From: Candidatus Nomurabacteria bacterium
GTDB taxonomy: Bacteria > Patescibacteriota > Minisyncoccia > Phycocordibacterales > UBA9973
Direction of reading: 5' to 3'
Assembly (NCBI GenBank): GCA_026395895.1
Contig: JAPLXV010000020.1
Location: 1 to 46,546, forward strand
DNA: 46,546 nucleotides
A program made the translations under genes and the position numbers. The notes beneath the pieces are model-generated. The model saw only the letters and a list, made by a program, of their open reading frames with translations. It ran no database searches and was not told where the DNA came from. Of this stretch, positions 15,285 through 23,127 are shown piece by piece (position 1 is the stretch's first letter; every line of letters starts with the position of its first letter).

Positions 15285-16964
15285 ATGCAGAGGATCTTGA
15301 GAATTTTCAGTAAGGAGTATGGGAATATAAACCAAGCCGCATTGCTTTTGGGTTGTTTTACTTTTCTCTCTCAGGTTCTGGCTCTCTTTCGTGATAGATT
15401 TATCGCGCATTTCATCGGCCCGTCGGCTGGACTTGATGCTTATTATGCTGCCTTTCGTGTGCCAGATCTTATTTTCATTTCCATTGCATCTCTTGCTTCT
15501 ATCACCGTGCTTATTCCTTTTATTGTTGAAAAAATGAATGGAGAAAAAGTGACCGACGAAGCACGCAAAGTATTGAATGATGTTTTTACTGTTTTTTTTA
15601 TAACCATGGTGGTTGTCTCTTTTGTAGCTTTTTTAATTATGCCTTACTTGGCTTCTTTTATCGCACCAGGTTTTACACCAATAATGCAAGCAAAGGTAGT
15701 TCTATTTTCACGAATAATGTTGCTTTCTCCGATTTTAATGGGACTTTCAAACCTTTTTGGAACGGTTACTCAACTTTTTCGTAAATTTTTTATTTATTCT
15801 TTGAGTCCTATTTTCTACAATATTGGTATCATCATTGGTATCACTTTTTTGTATCCAATTTTTGGAATTAATGGTTTAGTGTTGGGTGTTGTCTTAGGAG
15901 CATTGATGCATCTTTCCATTCAAGTGTTCGCTTCTTTCGGATGTGGATTTACTCCTAGGTTTTCCTTTAATATTAATTTTAAAGAAATAAAAAAAATAGC
16001 TCTCACTTCGCTTCCAAGAACTTTAGGACTTTCTTTTAACAACATTGCTCTTATTTCAATTATTGCTTTTGCTTCTTATCTATCAAGCGGCTCAATTTCA
16101 ATTTTTAATTTTTCATTTAATCTTCAATCAGTACCGCTTAATATTATTGGAATTTCTTATGCCGTAGCTGCTTTTCCGACTTTAGTAAAATCTTTTTCTG
16201 GAGAAAAAAAAGATGAGTTTAGAAATCATTTAAAATCTACAGCCAGACAAATAGTTTTTTGGTCTCTGCCGGTGATTTTTCTTTTTATTGTGCTTCGCGC
16301 CCAAATAGTGCGTGTGATACTTGGCTCAGGTAGTTTCTCTTGGGAAAACACTCGTTTAGTGGCAGCCTCTGTGGCAGTTTTTTCTATTTCCATTCTGGCT
16401 CAAGGAATGACGGCTCTTTTGTCTCGGGCTTATTATGCCACAGGCAACACTAAACGTCCCCTAACAGTTAATTTATTTTGTTCCATCTTAATCATAATTT
16501 TATCTTTTGTTTTTCTTCGTATTTTTGAAAATGTAGCAGTCTTTCGTTATTTTATAGAATCTTTATTAAAAGTTGAAAATATTTCAGGTACAGAAGTTTT
16601 AATGCTTCCTTTGGCATATTCCGTAGGCACGATTCTCAATTTTATTTTGCATTGGTATTTTGTCCGCAGAGATTTTATGGAGCACGAATCTTTTATTACT
16701 AAAACTTTTTTTCAAAGTTTAGGCGCTTCATTTTTTATTGGAGTTGTAGCTTATATAGGTTTAAATATTTTTTCACCAATCTTTGGTACTACTACCGGTT
16801 GGGGAGTATTTTTGCAAGGATTTATTTCAGGAATTTTAGGTATTGGCGTTGGAGTGCTGGTGTTATATCTTTTGAAAAATGAAGAAATCAAAGACCTAGT
16901 AAAAACTCTCAAAACCAAATTTTGGCGCACCGGCGTTCTGGTCGCTCCGCAAGAAGAACTTTAA
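15285..16964 (+). CDS. murJ: MurJ-like lipid II flippase
   Basis: A 559-residue polytopic membrane protein of the MVF/MOP superfamily, with about 14 transmembrane helices. It flips lipid-linked peptidoglycan precursor across the inner membrane. Recognisable features are the N-terminal ALLLGCFTFLSQVLALFRDR segment with the charged RDR, the DAYYAAFRVPDL helix, PRTLGLSFNNIALI in the middle and the TALLSRAYYATGNTKRP stretch. The length is slightly above the usual 510-530 because of a basic C-terminal tail. The gene follows the O-antigen-ligase-like gene and is followed after 7 bases by the left hairpin of the RAYT element. Confidence 0.85.
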   Translation: MQRILRIFSKEYGNINQAALLLGCFTFLSQVLALFRDRFIAHFIGPSAGLDAYYAAFRVPDLIFISIASLASITVLIPFIVEKMNGEKVTDEARKVLNDVFTVFFITMVVVSFVAFLIMPYLASFIAPGFTPIMQAKVVLFSRIMLLSPILMGLSNLFGTVTQLFRKFFIYSLSPIFYNIGIIIGITFLYPIFGINGLVLGVVLGALMHLSIQVFASFGCGFTPRFSFNINFKEIKKIALTSLPRTLGLSFNNIALISIIAFASYLSSGSISIFNFSFNLQSVPLNIIGISYAVAAFPTLVKSFSGEKKDEFRNHLKSTARQIVFWSLPVIFLFIVLRAQIVRVILGSGSFSWENTRLVAASVAVFSISILAQGMTALLSRAYYATGNTKRPLTVNLFCSILIIILSFVFLRIFENVAVFRYFIESLLKVENISGTEVLMLPLAYSVGTILNFILHWYFVRRDFMEHESFITKTFFQSLGASFFIGVVAYIGLNIFSPIFGTTTGWGVFLQGFISGILGIGVGVLVLYLLKNEEIKDLVKTLKTKFWRTGVLVAPQEEL

Positions 16965-16971
16965 AATACAC

Positions 16972-16994
16972 TGCGTTAGGTCTTGCCTAACGCA
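16972..16994. repeat. REP-like hairpin left of RAYT gene
   Basis: TGCGTTAGG and its complement around a 5-base TCTTG loop. The right hairpin at 17669-17695 is its inverted copy. It could also stop transcription of murJ. Confidence 0.85.
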
Positions 16995-17018
16995 TTATAA
17001 ATTTGATATTATATTTAT

Positions 17019-17678
17019 ATGTCTATTAGAAAAACCGATTTAGTTGAAGGTGAATATTATCACATTTATAATCGCGGAAACAGTAAACAAAAAATCTTCC
17101 ATGACAAAGAAGATTATTTGAGATTTATCTCTTTATTTTATATTTCCAATTCAAGTGAAAGTTTTAATTTTTACGATTTAGGTCGGAATACCAATTTTAA
17201 TGTTTATGAAATAGAAAGAATTAACCCTTTGGTTGATATTGGTGCATACTGTTTAATGCCAAACCACTTTCATATACTAATAACTCAAAAGATAGAAAAC
17301 GGGATAAGTAAATTTATGCAGAAATTAAGTACCTCTTATTCAATGTATTACAATAAAAAATACAAAAGAACCGGAGGATTATTTGAAGGGAAATTTAAAT
17401 CGCAACACACAGAAACAGATAATCATTTAAAATATTTATTTTCATATATACACCTGAATCCAATAAAACTTATTCAAAAAGATTGGAAAGAGAAGGGGAT
17501 TAAAAACAAAAAAGAAGCCCTAAAATATTTATCTAGCTATTTCTACTCAAGTTATTTAGATTTTATCGGAGAAAAAAGAATTCAGAATAAAATACTAGAC
17601 ACAAATTCATTTCCAAAATATTTTCCCAATAAAACTTCTTTCGTTGAAGAAATCTTAGATTGGTTATCACTGCGTTAG
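17019..17678 (+). CDS. REP-associated tyrosine transposase (RAYT, Y1/HUH)
   Basis: A 219-residue HUH-superfamily single-strand transposase of the REP-associated type. The N-terminus has YYHIYNRGNSKQKIF (13-27), the HUH motif is PNHFHIL with H83 and H85, and the tyrosine helix STSYSMYYNKKYKRTGGLFEGKF (about 105-126) offers Y107, Y110 and Y111 as the nucleophile candidates. In other bacteria RAYTs act on REP/REPIN hairpins. Both flanks carry matching hairpins built from TGCGTTAGG, and the gene's TAG stop lies inside the right one. The tight hairpin-gene-hairpin unit, inserted after murJ, looks mobile and intact. Confidence 0.85.
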   Translation: MSIRKTDLVEGEYYHIYNRGNSKQKIFHDKEDYLRFISLFYISNSSESFNFYDLGRNTNFNVYEIERINPLVDIGAYCLMPNHFHILITQKIENGISKFMQKLSTSYSMYYNKKYKRTGGLFEGKFKSQHTETDNHLKYLFSYIHLNPIKLIQKDWKEKGIKNKKEALKYLSSYFYSSYLDFIGEKRIQNKILDTNSFPKYFPNKTSFVEEILDWLSLR

Positions 17679-17695
17679 GCAAGACCTAACGCAGT
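17669..17695. repeat. REP-like hairpin right of RAYT gene
   Basis: ACTGCGTTAGG and its complement around a CAAGA loop. It is the exact inverted copy of the left hairpin, extended by two pairs, and contains the RAYT stop codon. Confidence 0.85.
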
Positions 17696-17745
17696 AGGTT
17701 TTAAGCTCTATCTAGCATATAGTAGTGAATTTTTTAAAAATATGC

Positions 17746-17751
17746 TATAAT
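17746..17751 (+). promoter_or_regulatory. Extended -10 promoter for phage-like propeller gene
   Basis: TATGCTATAAT, with TATAAT at 17746-17751, lies 42 bases before the ATG, leaving room for a short leader. Confidence 0.6.
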
Positions 17752-17793
17752 TTTAAAAAGATTTTTAATAGAAAATAATATAATAATATTAAA

Positions 17794-19326
17794 ATGAAAA
17801 TTAAGCAAAGCAAAGCAAAGCAAAGCAAAGCAAAGCAAAGCAAAGCAAAGCAAGAACCAGAATGTAAAAAACATAAATGGATTCCACTAGCTGGAAAAGG
17901 TAAAAAAGGAAAGAAGGTCCCTACCGCTCTTTTTACTTGTCTTAAATGTGGAGATTTGAAAGTCGGTACTCATACTATAAAAATATCTAGATATAGAATG
18001 GATATGGGAGAGTTGCCGATGAATAGTATTGCTGGAATTAAATTAATGAATCAACCTTCTGCTGATTTAACTGCTTCTGGATTAATTATGACTGCTACGG
18101 TAGATACTAATGCTCAAGGAATCGGAGCTCCACTCTATATGGCAGCCAATGGACATCTTATCACTGCTGATGCAGATACCAGTGCTACTTCTCCTTGTGT
18201 CGCTTTAGCCATGGAAACTGGTACAGGATCTAAGAAAGTTTTAGTTCATGGTGTTCTAAGAGTGGATGCTTGGAACTGGACCACTGGCCCAGGAGATGCC
18301 AGTTTGATTTATGTCTCTACTAATGTTGGAACTCTTACACAGAATCAACCTGGTACAACAAACACAATAATTCAACCAGTCGGTTGGGCATTGACTGCTG
18401 ATTCTGTTTATTTTTCCCCAACTATGATGTATATAACTCATGATGTTACTTGGTATGGAGAGAGAGGAGTTATATTTGCTGGAGCAATTGCAATATGGAC
18501 AGAGGTTAATTCTATAGATTATATAACTATAAGTTCTTTGGGAAACGCAGCAGATTTTGGAGATTTATCTGCAACAAACCGTTCTTTTGGTGCACTTTCC
18601 AATGGTAATAGAGGGGTATGTGCGTGTGTAGGAATGAATACCAATGTAATAGAATATATTACAATTTCCACTACTGGTAATTCTACTGATTTTGGAGATG
18701 CTACATATACTCAATATACTTATAGAACTGGTTTATCAAGCACAGTAAGAGGTTGTTTTGCTGGTGGATTTTATTCGGGTGGAGGCGAATATAATGTTAT
18801 AGAATACATAACAATTGCTTCCACCGGTAATGCGGTTGATTTTGGAGATATTACAACAGTGATGCGAGAAGGAGGATGTTGTTCTAATAACACAAGAGGT
18901 ATATTGGGAGGAGGAATTACAGATGATACTCCGACTTACAGAAATATTATAGATTATATAACAATAGCTTCTGTTGGTAATGCAACAGATTTTGGCGATT
19001 TAACCTCAGCAAGAGTTGGTGCTGCTTGTTCTAATAATATTTTGGGTGTTATTTCTGGAGGAAGTGGCACGGGTAATATTATTGACTATGTAACAATAGC
19101 AACAACTGGCAATGCAACAGATTTTGGTGATACTATTGTTGCAAGAGGTGTACCGGCGGCATGTTCACATAACATTAAAGGAGTATGGGCGGGCAGTGGT
19201 ACGGGATTGGGTAGTAGTCTTTCTAATGTAATAGATTACATTTTATTTTCAACATTGTCTAATAGTACGGATTTTGGAGATTTAACAGTTCCTCGGCATA
19301 TGACAGCGGGTTGTTCAGGAAATTAA
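17794..19326 (+). CDS. Phage-structural-like protein: zinc ribbon, beta domain and six-bladed propeller
   Basis: A 510-residue protein. Residues 2-20 are QSKAK repeats encoded by a 5-base DNA repeat. A zinc-ribbon-like segment follows (CKKH then CLKCG), then a beta-rich domain (about 75-215) resembling phage head-decoration proteins. The C-terminal half is six repeats of about 45 residues, each of the form NVIDYITIASTGNATDFGDL, then a variable stretch, then SNN.RGV..GG. The first RGVIFAGA strand precedes repeat 1 and the last repeat stops at CSGN, so the ends would complete one blade together, as in closed kelch-type propellers. A receptor-binding or virion decoration role is inferred. Single-unit changes in the DNA repeat would shift the frame. 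Confidence 0.65.
   Translation: MKIKQSKAKQSKAKQSKAKQEPECKKHKWIPLAGKGKKGKKVPTALFTCLKCGDLKVGTHTIKISRYRMDMGELPMNSIAGIKLMNQPSADLTASGLIMTATVDTNAQGIGAPLYMAANGHLITADADTSATSPCVALAMETGTGSKKVLVHGVLRVDAWNWTTGPGDASLIYVSTNVGTLTQNQPGTTNTIIQPVGWALTADSVYFSPTMMYITHDVTWYGERGVIFAGAIAIWTEVNSIDYITISSLGNAADFGDLSATNRSFGALSNGNRGVCACVGMNTNVIEYITISTTGNSTDFGDATYTQYTYRTGLSSTVRGCFAGGFYSGGGEYNVIEYITIASTGNAVDFGDITTVMREGGCCSNNTRGILGGGITDDTPTYRNIIDYITIASVGNATDFGDLTSARVGAACSNNILGVISGGSGTGNIIDYVTIATTGNATDFGDTIVARGVPAACSHNIKGVWAGSGTGLGSSLSNVIDYILFSTLSNSTDFGDLTVPRHMTAGCSGN
17803..17854. repeat. Pentanucleotide tandem repeat (AAGCA), about 10 copies
   Basis: 52 bases of uninterrupted 5-bp repeat beginning 9 bases after the ATG. 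The unit length is not a multiple of three, so gain or loss of a copy switches the downstream frame. Confidence 0.95.
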
Positions 19327-19376
19327 TCCCATTAGAGATAAAAACACGCTGCGAGCCCTCGCAATCTCTAACGGGA
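19327..19376. repeat. Nested inverted repeat after propeller gene
   Basis: TCCCATTAGAGA (19327-19338) pairs with TCTCTAACGGGA (19365-19376), 11 of 12. Inside lies a second small hairpin, GCGAG-CC-CTCGC (19351-19362). It begins directly after the stop codon; no T tract follows, so a terminator is not certain. Confidence 0.65.
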
Positions 19377-19392
19377 TAAAAAATAAACAAAA

Positions 19393-20370
19393 ATGACAAA
19401 AAAACAAAACAAAAAAAAGACAGATATAACAAAAAAGGGTGACAACTCCCTAGATATATTAGACAATTCTTTATTCGGTTCAAAAAGCAATACCGATAAG
19501 ATTATCACCAGAGCAACTGATGAAAAGTTGTTTCAGTTAAAAGCTCTTACCTCTGAAGATTTAACCAAAATTGCCAATTTCATGCCCGAAGTAAATCGGG
19601 CCACAAATGCTTTCGGCAAAACTCAATCCCAGTTTATGAATAATATCATGACTATCTCCTCTTTTGGAGTTTATAGAAATCTAAGACAAGTGATGTCGGA
19701 AGTTGAACGTCGTCGCTCGGCCTTAAAAGAAAACGTCTTCAAAATGAAAAAACAAATGATTGAGTTGATGGAAAAGAAAGAAAAATTAGTAAAGTTGATG
19801 TCGGAAAATAATCCTGAGAGTAAATACAAAATTACTTTATTGCAAGTAGAAATAGAGGAACTGGAATCAAATACTTTGGATGCTAGATTATATATAGAAG
19901 GAGCGCTAAAAACTATTTATGCGTATGAACTGGCCTACGAAGATATGATGAAAAATAATAATGTTCCAAAAGATTGGGACGAAAAAAATTTTGAAGAGGA
20001 TGAAGAACGTCATCACATTACTAAAGCTTTTCAACAGGCCCACGCTGATATGATTTCAACGGGCAGAATTGGGCAAGGTAATCACGAATATATGTGGCAA
20101 TGTGGCATCAATCCTCAAAGCGCCTGGAACGATTTGACTACATATATCAATGAAGAAAATCAAAAATATGCGGAAAGTGCAAAAAGCGGAGTGCTTTCAG
20201 ACCAACCAGAGCCAAAACTAGAAATTGATTCTTTTATTAAATTCTTAAATGATATGTATCAGAAATATAAAGGAAGTTCCCGAAAGATACTGGAAATGAA
20301 AGGTATTAAGGGCGATGGCTATTATGATGAGGCAGTCTTTAGAGATTTAAATCAAAAGATGGATTTGTAA
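19393..20370 (+). CDS. Coiled-coil protein, phage-associated, unknown function
   Basis: A 325-residue soluble protein with a lysine-rich N-terminus, a long predicted coiled coil (about 105-185, rich in K/E/L heptads such as MKKQMIELMEKKEKLVKLMSE) and a mixed C-terminal domain ending in a short helix. I do not recognise the family. It lies between the propeller gene and a glycosyltransferase whose ATG is touched by its stop codon (TAATGG), so these two are translationally coupled. The context suggests a virion or prophage-derived cluster. It carries none of the palindromic inserts found in neighbouring housekeeping genes. Confidence 0.5.
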   Translation: MTKKQNKKKTDITKKGDNSLDILDNSLFGSKSNTDKIITRATDEKLFQLKALTSEDLTKIANFMPEVNRATNAFGKTQSQFMNNIMTISSFGVYRNLRQVMSEVERRRSALKENVFKMKKQMIELMEKKEKLVKLMSENNPESKYKITLLQVEIEELESNTLDARLYIEGALKTIYAYELAYEDMMKNNNVPKDWDEKNFEEDEERHHITKAFQQAHADMISTGRIGQGNHEYMWQCGINPQSAWNDLTTYINEENQKYAESAKSGVLSDQPEPKLEIDSFIKFLNDMYQKYKGSSRKILEMKGIKGDGYYDEAVFRDLNQKMDL

Positions 20371-21002
20371 TGGAAAATAAAATCAACATATTAATCGGAA
20401 CGCCAGCTTATAACGGTCAACTGCATATTGATTTTGTCAATTCTATATTAGATTTTCATAAGAACAAACTCCCCTTCACTCTTATGATGATTGGCAATGA
20501 ATCTCTCATTACCAGAGGAAGAAATACTATACTTTCGTTTTTTAATGAGCACAAAGAATTTACTCACCTTCTATTTTTAGATGCTGATATAGGTATTCAA
20601 GCAGTTGATGTTATAAAATTACTGCAACACGAAAAAGATGTCATTGGCGCACCGGTTCCTCTCAAAGGTTATGATACTAAAGGTGGAAAAGTTTATAACG
20701 TCACTAATCCTATCAAAGACGGTGATCTTTTTGAAGTTGATAAAGTAGGAACAGCTGTATTTATATTATCAAGAAAAGCAGTTGATTCACTGGTAGAAAA
20801 AGCCGAAAAATATAGTGGCAACCCTTATACCAGAGGAGTAAATACTGGTACAATACAATATGATGTATTTAAAACCGGCGTGGAAAATGGAATTTATTTA
20901 AGTGAAGATTTTTATGTTTGCAAAACACTGAAAGATTTGGGGTATAAAATATATGTGGATGATACAGTAATGACAGTACACAATGGAATGTATAAATTCT
21001 AA
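20370..21002 (+). CDS. GT-A-type glycosyltransferase-like protein
   Basis: A 210-residue protein with a family-2-like glycosyltransferase layout: ILIGTPAYNGQLHIDFV at the N-terminus, a helix containing NESLITRGRN, and a DXD-type motif LLFLDADIG with D71 and D73 that would bind a metal and nucleotide sugar. The second half contains a GxxVPLKGYD loop and an acidic LSEDFYVCKTLKDLGYKI segment that matches the catalytic base region. Short cytoplasmic enzymes of this kind are frequent in phage genomes. Its start overlaps the stop of the coiled-coil gene, so they form one unit; lepA begins 37 bases later from its own promoter. Confidence 0.65.
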   Translation: MENKINILIGTPAYNGQLHIDFVNSILDFHKNKLPFTLMMIGNESLITRGRNTILSFFNEHKEFTHLLFLDADIGIQAVDVIKLLQHEKDVIGAPVPLKGYDTKGGKVYNVTNPIKDGDLFEVDKVGTAVFILSRKAVDSLVEKAEKYSGNPYTRGVNTGTIQYDVFKTGVENGIYLSEDFYVCKTLKDLGYKIYVDDTVMTVHNGMYKF

Positions 21003-21027
21003 AAATAGTAATTTTCTAAAATTCTGT

Positions 21028-21033
21028 TATATT
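21028..21033 (+). promoter_or_regulatory. -10 element for lepA, nearly leaderless
   Basis: TATATT ends 6 bases before the lepA ATG at 21040. An AAAGG directly abuts the ATG, too close to act as an ordinary SD. Confidence 0.45.
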
Positions 21034-21039
21034 TAAAGG

Positions 21040-22956
21040 ATGGATTTAAAACATATACGAAACTTTAGTATTATAGCTCACATTGATCACGGCAAGAGTA
21101 CCTTGGCGGACAGGATGCTTGAAATTACACATACTATTCCAGAGCGCAAAATGCGTGACCAAGTTCTTGATTCCATGGAACTTGAACGCGAACGAGGAAT
21201 CACCATCAAAATGCAACCCGTTAGGATGGAATACTCACCTAAAGTTTCCCCGAAGCCCAGCTTAGGGGAAGATCCCCTAAGCTGGGCTTCGGGGAAGAAG
21301 GAGAACGAAACTTATATTTTAAACCTGATTGACACTCCCGGCCACATAGACTTTTCTTATGAAGTTTCTCGAGCCCTAAAGGCCGTAGAAGGCTCTATTT
21401 TATTGGTTGATGCAACACAGGGGGTACAGGCACAAACCCTTACTACGCTTAATATGGCGCGTGAGGGAGGCCTTAAAATCATCCCAGTGCTTTCAAAGAT
21501 TGATTCGCCCTTAGCTCGAGTAGAAGAAGTAAAAAAAGAAGTTGTAGATCTTTTGAATTGCAATCCTGATGAAATACTTTTGGTTTCTGGGCGTACGGGG
21601 GAAGGAGTAGAAAATCTTTTAAATGAAATTATAAAACGTGTTCCACCACCGACCCCTACCCTCCTCCCCCTTACTAAGGGGGAGGTGCCAAAGGCGGAGG
21701 GGGTGCTTCGTGCCCTAGTTTTTGATTTCAAATATTCAAATCATAAAGGAGTAATAGTTTTTATTCGACTGTTGGATGGAAAAGTCAAAAGAGGTGAGAA
21801 TTTGATTTTTTCAGTATCAGGCGAAAAATTTAATTCTCTAGAAGTTGGTACTTTTTCTCCAGAAGAAACTCCACGTGATTTTCTTTCAGCAGGAGATACC
21901 GGTTATATTGTCACCGGTATTAAAAGACCGGGTATTGCTTCGGTTGGGGATACTATCACTAAGGAGAAAAATCCATTACCTGCACTTGCTGGTTATATGC
22001 AACCAATGCCTGTGGTTTGGGCTTCTGTTTTTCCAGAAGATGCGGATGATTTTATAGAACTTAAATCTGCACTAGGTAAATTAAAACTTTCTGATTCCTC
22101 TTTTTCTTATGAGGAAGAATCATCTGGGTCTCTTGGGCGTGGTTTTCGTTGTGGTTTTTTAGGGATGTTACATTTGGAAATTATTACCGAAAGATTAAGA
22201 AGAGAGTTTAATTTAAAATTAGTTATTACTACGCCGTCTATAACTTATGAAGTGATCCTAAAAAGAGGCAACAATGAAAAAATTTACCCGCACACTAAAA
22301 ATAGTGTGCGGGTGTATTCACCGTATTTTTTTCCAGATGACGGAAACATAGAAACTGTATTGGAGCCTTGGGTAAAATTAAAAGTGATTACTCCGGTAAA
22401 ATATTTAGGTAATATTATGCAGTTACTTTTTGATCACGAGGCAGAAATAGGGGAAACAAATAACTTTGGGAACAATCGTTCTTCTTTATCTGTTAAAATG
22501 CCACTTCGGGAACTGATGCGTAATTTTTTTGATGAGTTAAAAAGTGTTTCATCCGGCTATGGGTCAATTTCTTACGAAATAGATGAAATGCGAGAAGCAA
22601 ATGTTACCAGACTGGATCTTTTAGTGGCTGATGAAGTTGTACCGGCTTTTTCTAAGGTTGTTTCTAAAAAAAGAGCGGAAGAGGAAGCAGAAGAAGCAGT
22701 AGAAAAATTAGCAAATTTATTGCCTCGGCAAATGTTTACTTTAAAAATTCAAGGCCGTGCGCTTGGACGTATTATTTCTTCTCGCACGCTTTCTGGGATG
22801 AAAAAAGACGTTACTCAACATATGTATGGAGGTGATATCACTCGCAAAATGAAACTTCGCGAAAAGCAGAAAAAAGGAAAAAAGAAAATGAAAGAACGCG
22901 GAAAAGTAAATATTCCACAAAATGTATTTTTGAAAATGATGATAAAAGGAGAATAA
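21040..22956 (+). CDS. lepA: Elongation factor 4 (LepA) with in-frame inserts
   Basis: A 638-residue translational GTPase of the LepA/EF4 family (usual length near 600), which acts on ribosomes during stalled or back-translocating states. G1 is AHIDHGKST (13-21), G3 is DTPGH (98-102), and the G4 motif reads SKID (152-155) in place of the usual NKxD. The LepA-specific C-terminal domain is present (GRIISSRTLSGMKKDVTQHMYGGD region). Three palindromic segments are read in frame: a 24-bp-stem hairpin at 21246-21296, inserted before ETYILNLIDTPGH; a C-rich segment at 21650-21706 after the G domain; and a 12-bp hairpin at 22286-22313 in domain III/IV. All lie in linkers or loops. The first two lengthen the protein and the third may too. 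Confidence 0.88.
   Translation: MDLKHIRNFSIIAHIDHGKSTLADRMLEITHTIPERKMRDQVLDSMELERERGITIKMQPVRMEYSPKVSPKPSLGEDPLSWASGKKENETYILNLIDTPGHIDFSYEVSRALKAVEGSILLVDATQGVQAQTLTTLNMAREGGLKIIPVLSKIDSPLARVEEVKKEVVDLLNCNPDEILLVSGRTGEGVENLLNEIIKRVPPPTPTLLPLTKGEVPKAEGVLRALVFDFKYSNHKGVIVFIRLLDGKVKRGENLIFSVSGEKFNSLEVGTFSPEETPRDFLSAGDTGYIVTGIKRPGIASVGDTITKEKNPLPALAGYMQPMPVVWASVFPEDADDFIELKSALGKLKLSDSSFSYEEESSGSLGRGFRCGFLGMLHLEIITERLRREFNLKLVITTPSITYEVILKRGNNEKIYPHTKNSVRVYSPYFFPDDGNIETVLEPWVKLKVITPVKYLGNIMQLLFDHEAEIGETNNFGNNRSSLSVKMPLRELMRNFFDELKSVSSGYGSISYEIDEMREANVTRLDLLVADEVVPAFSKVVSKKRAEEEAEEAVEKLANLLPRQMFTLKIQGRALGRIISSRTLSGMKKDVTQHMYGGDITRKMKLREKQKKGKKKMKERGKVNIPQNVFLKMMIKGE
21246..21296. repeat. REPIN-like inverted dimer in lepA
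   Basis: A 24-bp perfect stem with an AGA loop. Each arm is itself a small imperfect hairpin of the CCCCTAAGCTGGGCTTCGGGG type, so the element is two REP-like units head to head. A singlet of the same family lies at 32729-32753. Confidence 0.85.
21650..21706. repeat. C-rich palindromic insert in lepA
   Basis: Contains CCTCCCCCTTA-C-TAAGGGGGAGG, an 11-bp perfect inverted repeat, between C-rich and G-rich outer arms. Encodes TPTLLPLTKGEVPKAEGV. It resembles the family A elements of leuS. Confidence 0.7.
22286..22313. repeat. 12-bp hairpin in lepA
   Basis: ACCCGCACACTA and its perfect complement around an AAAA loop, encoding PHTKNSVRV. Confidence 0.8.
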
Positions 22957-22994
22957 TGAAAAAAGTTTTCTAAACGAGGACACTGAATTTTGCT

Positions 22995-23108
22995 CTATTT
23001 TAGATTAAATATAGGCGAATAGAGCAAGATCATACTGATTATGATTAGTATAACAAGCACTGTCCAAATTACTTGAATTTTCTTTTGGTGTTTTTTATTG
23101 AAAAACAT
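22995..23108 (-). CDS. Possible 37-residue single-pass membrane protein
   Basis: A short frame starting MFFNKKHQKKIQV and continuing with a uniform hydrophobic stretch (about residues 13-33), ending in NLK before a TAG stop. The basic N-terminus followed by one transmembrane helix is a typical small membrane protein pattern. It diverges from the FtsB-like gene and occupies most of the otherwise empty 170-base gap after lepA. No family is recognised and the size is small, so it could be chance. Confidence 0.35.
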   Translation of the reverse strand: MFFNKKHQKKIQVIWTVLVILIIISMILLYSPIFNLK

Positions 23109-23110
23109 AC

Positions 23111-23116
23111 TATAAT
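23111..23116 (+). promoter_or_regulatory. -10 element for FtsB-like gene
   Basis: TATAAT, 11 bases before the ATG at 23128. The same AT-rich stretch could serve the divergent small gene. Confidence 0.5.
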
Positions 23117-23127
23117 AATACCATATC

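Noticed and set aside
17803-17854. CRISPR array
   Set aside because: Uninterrupted 5-bp units with no spacers; it is a simple tandem repeat in coding sequence.
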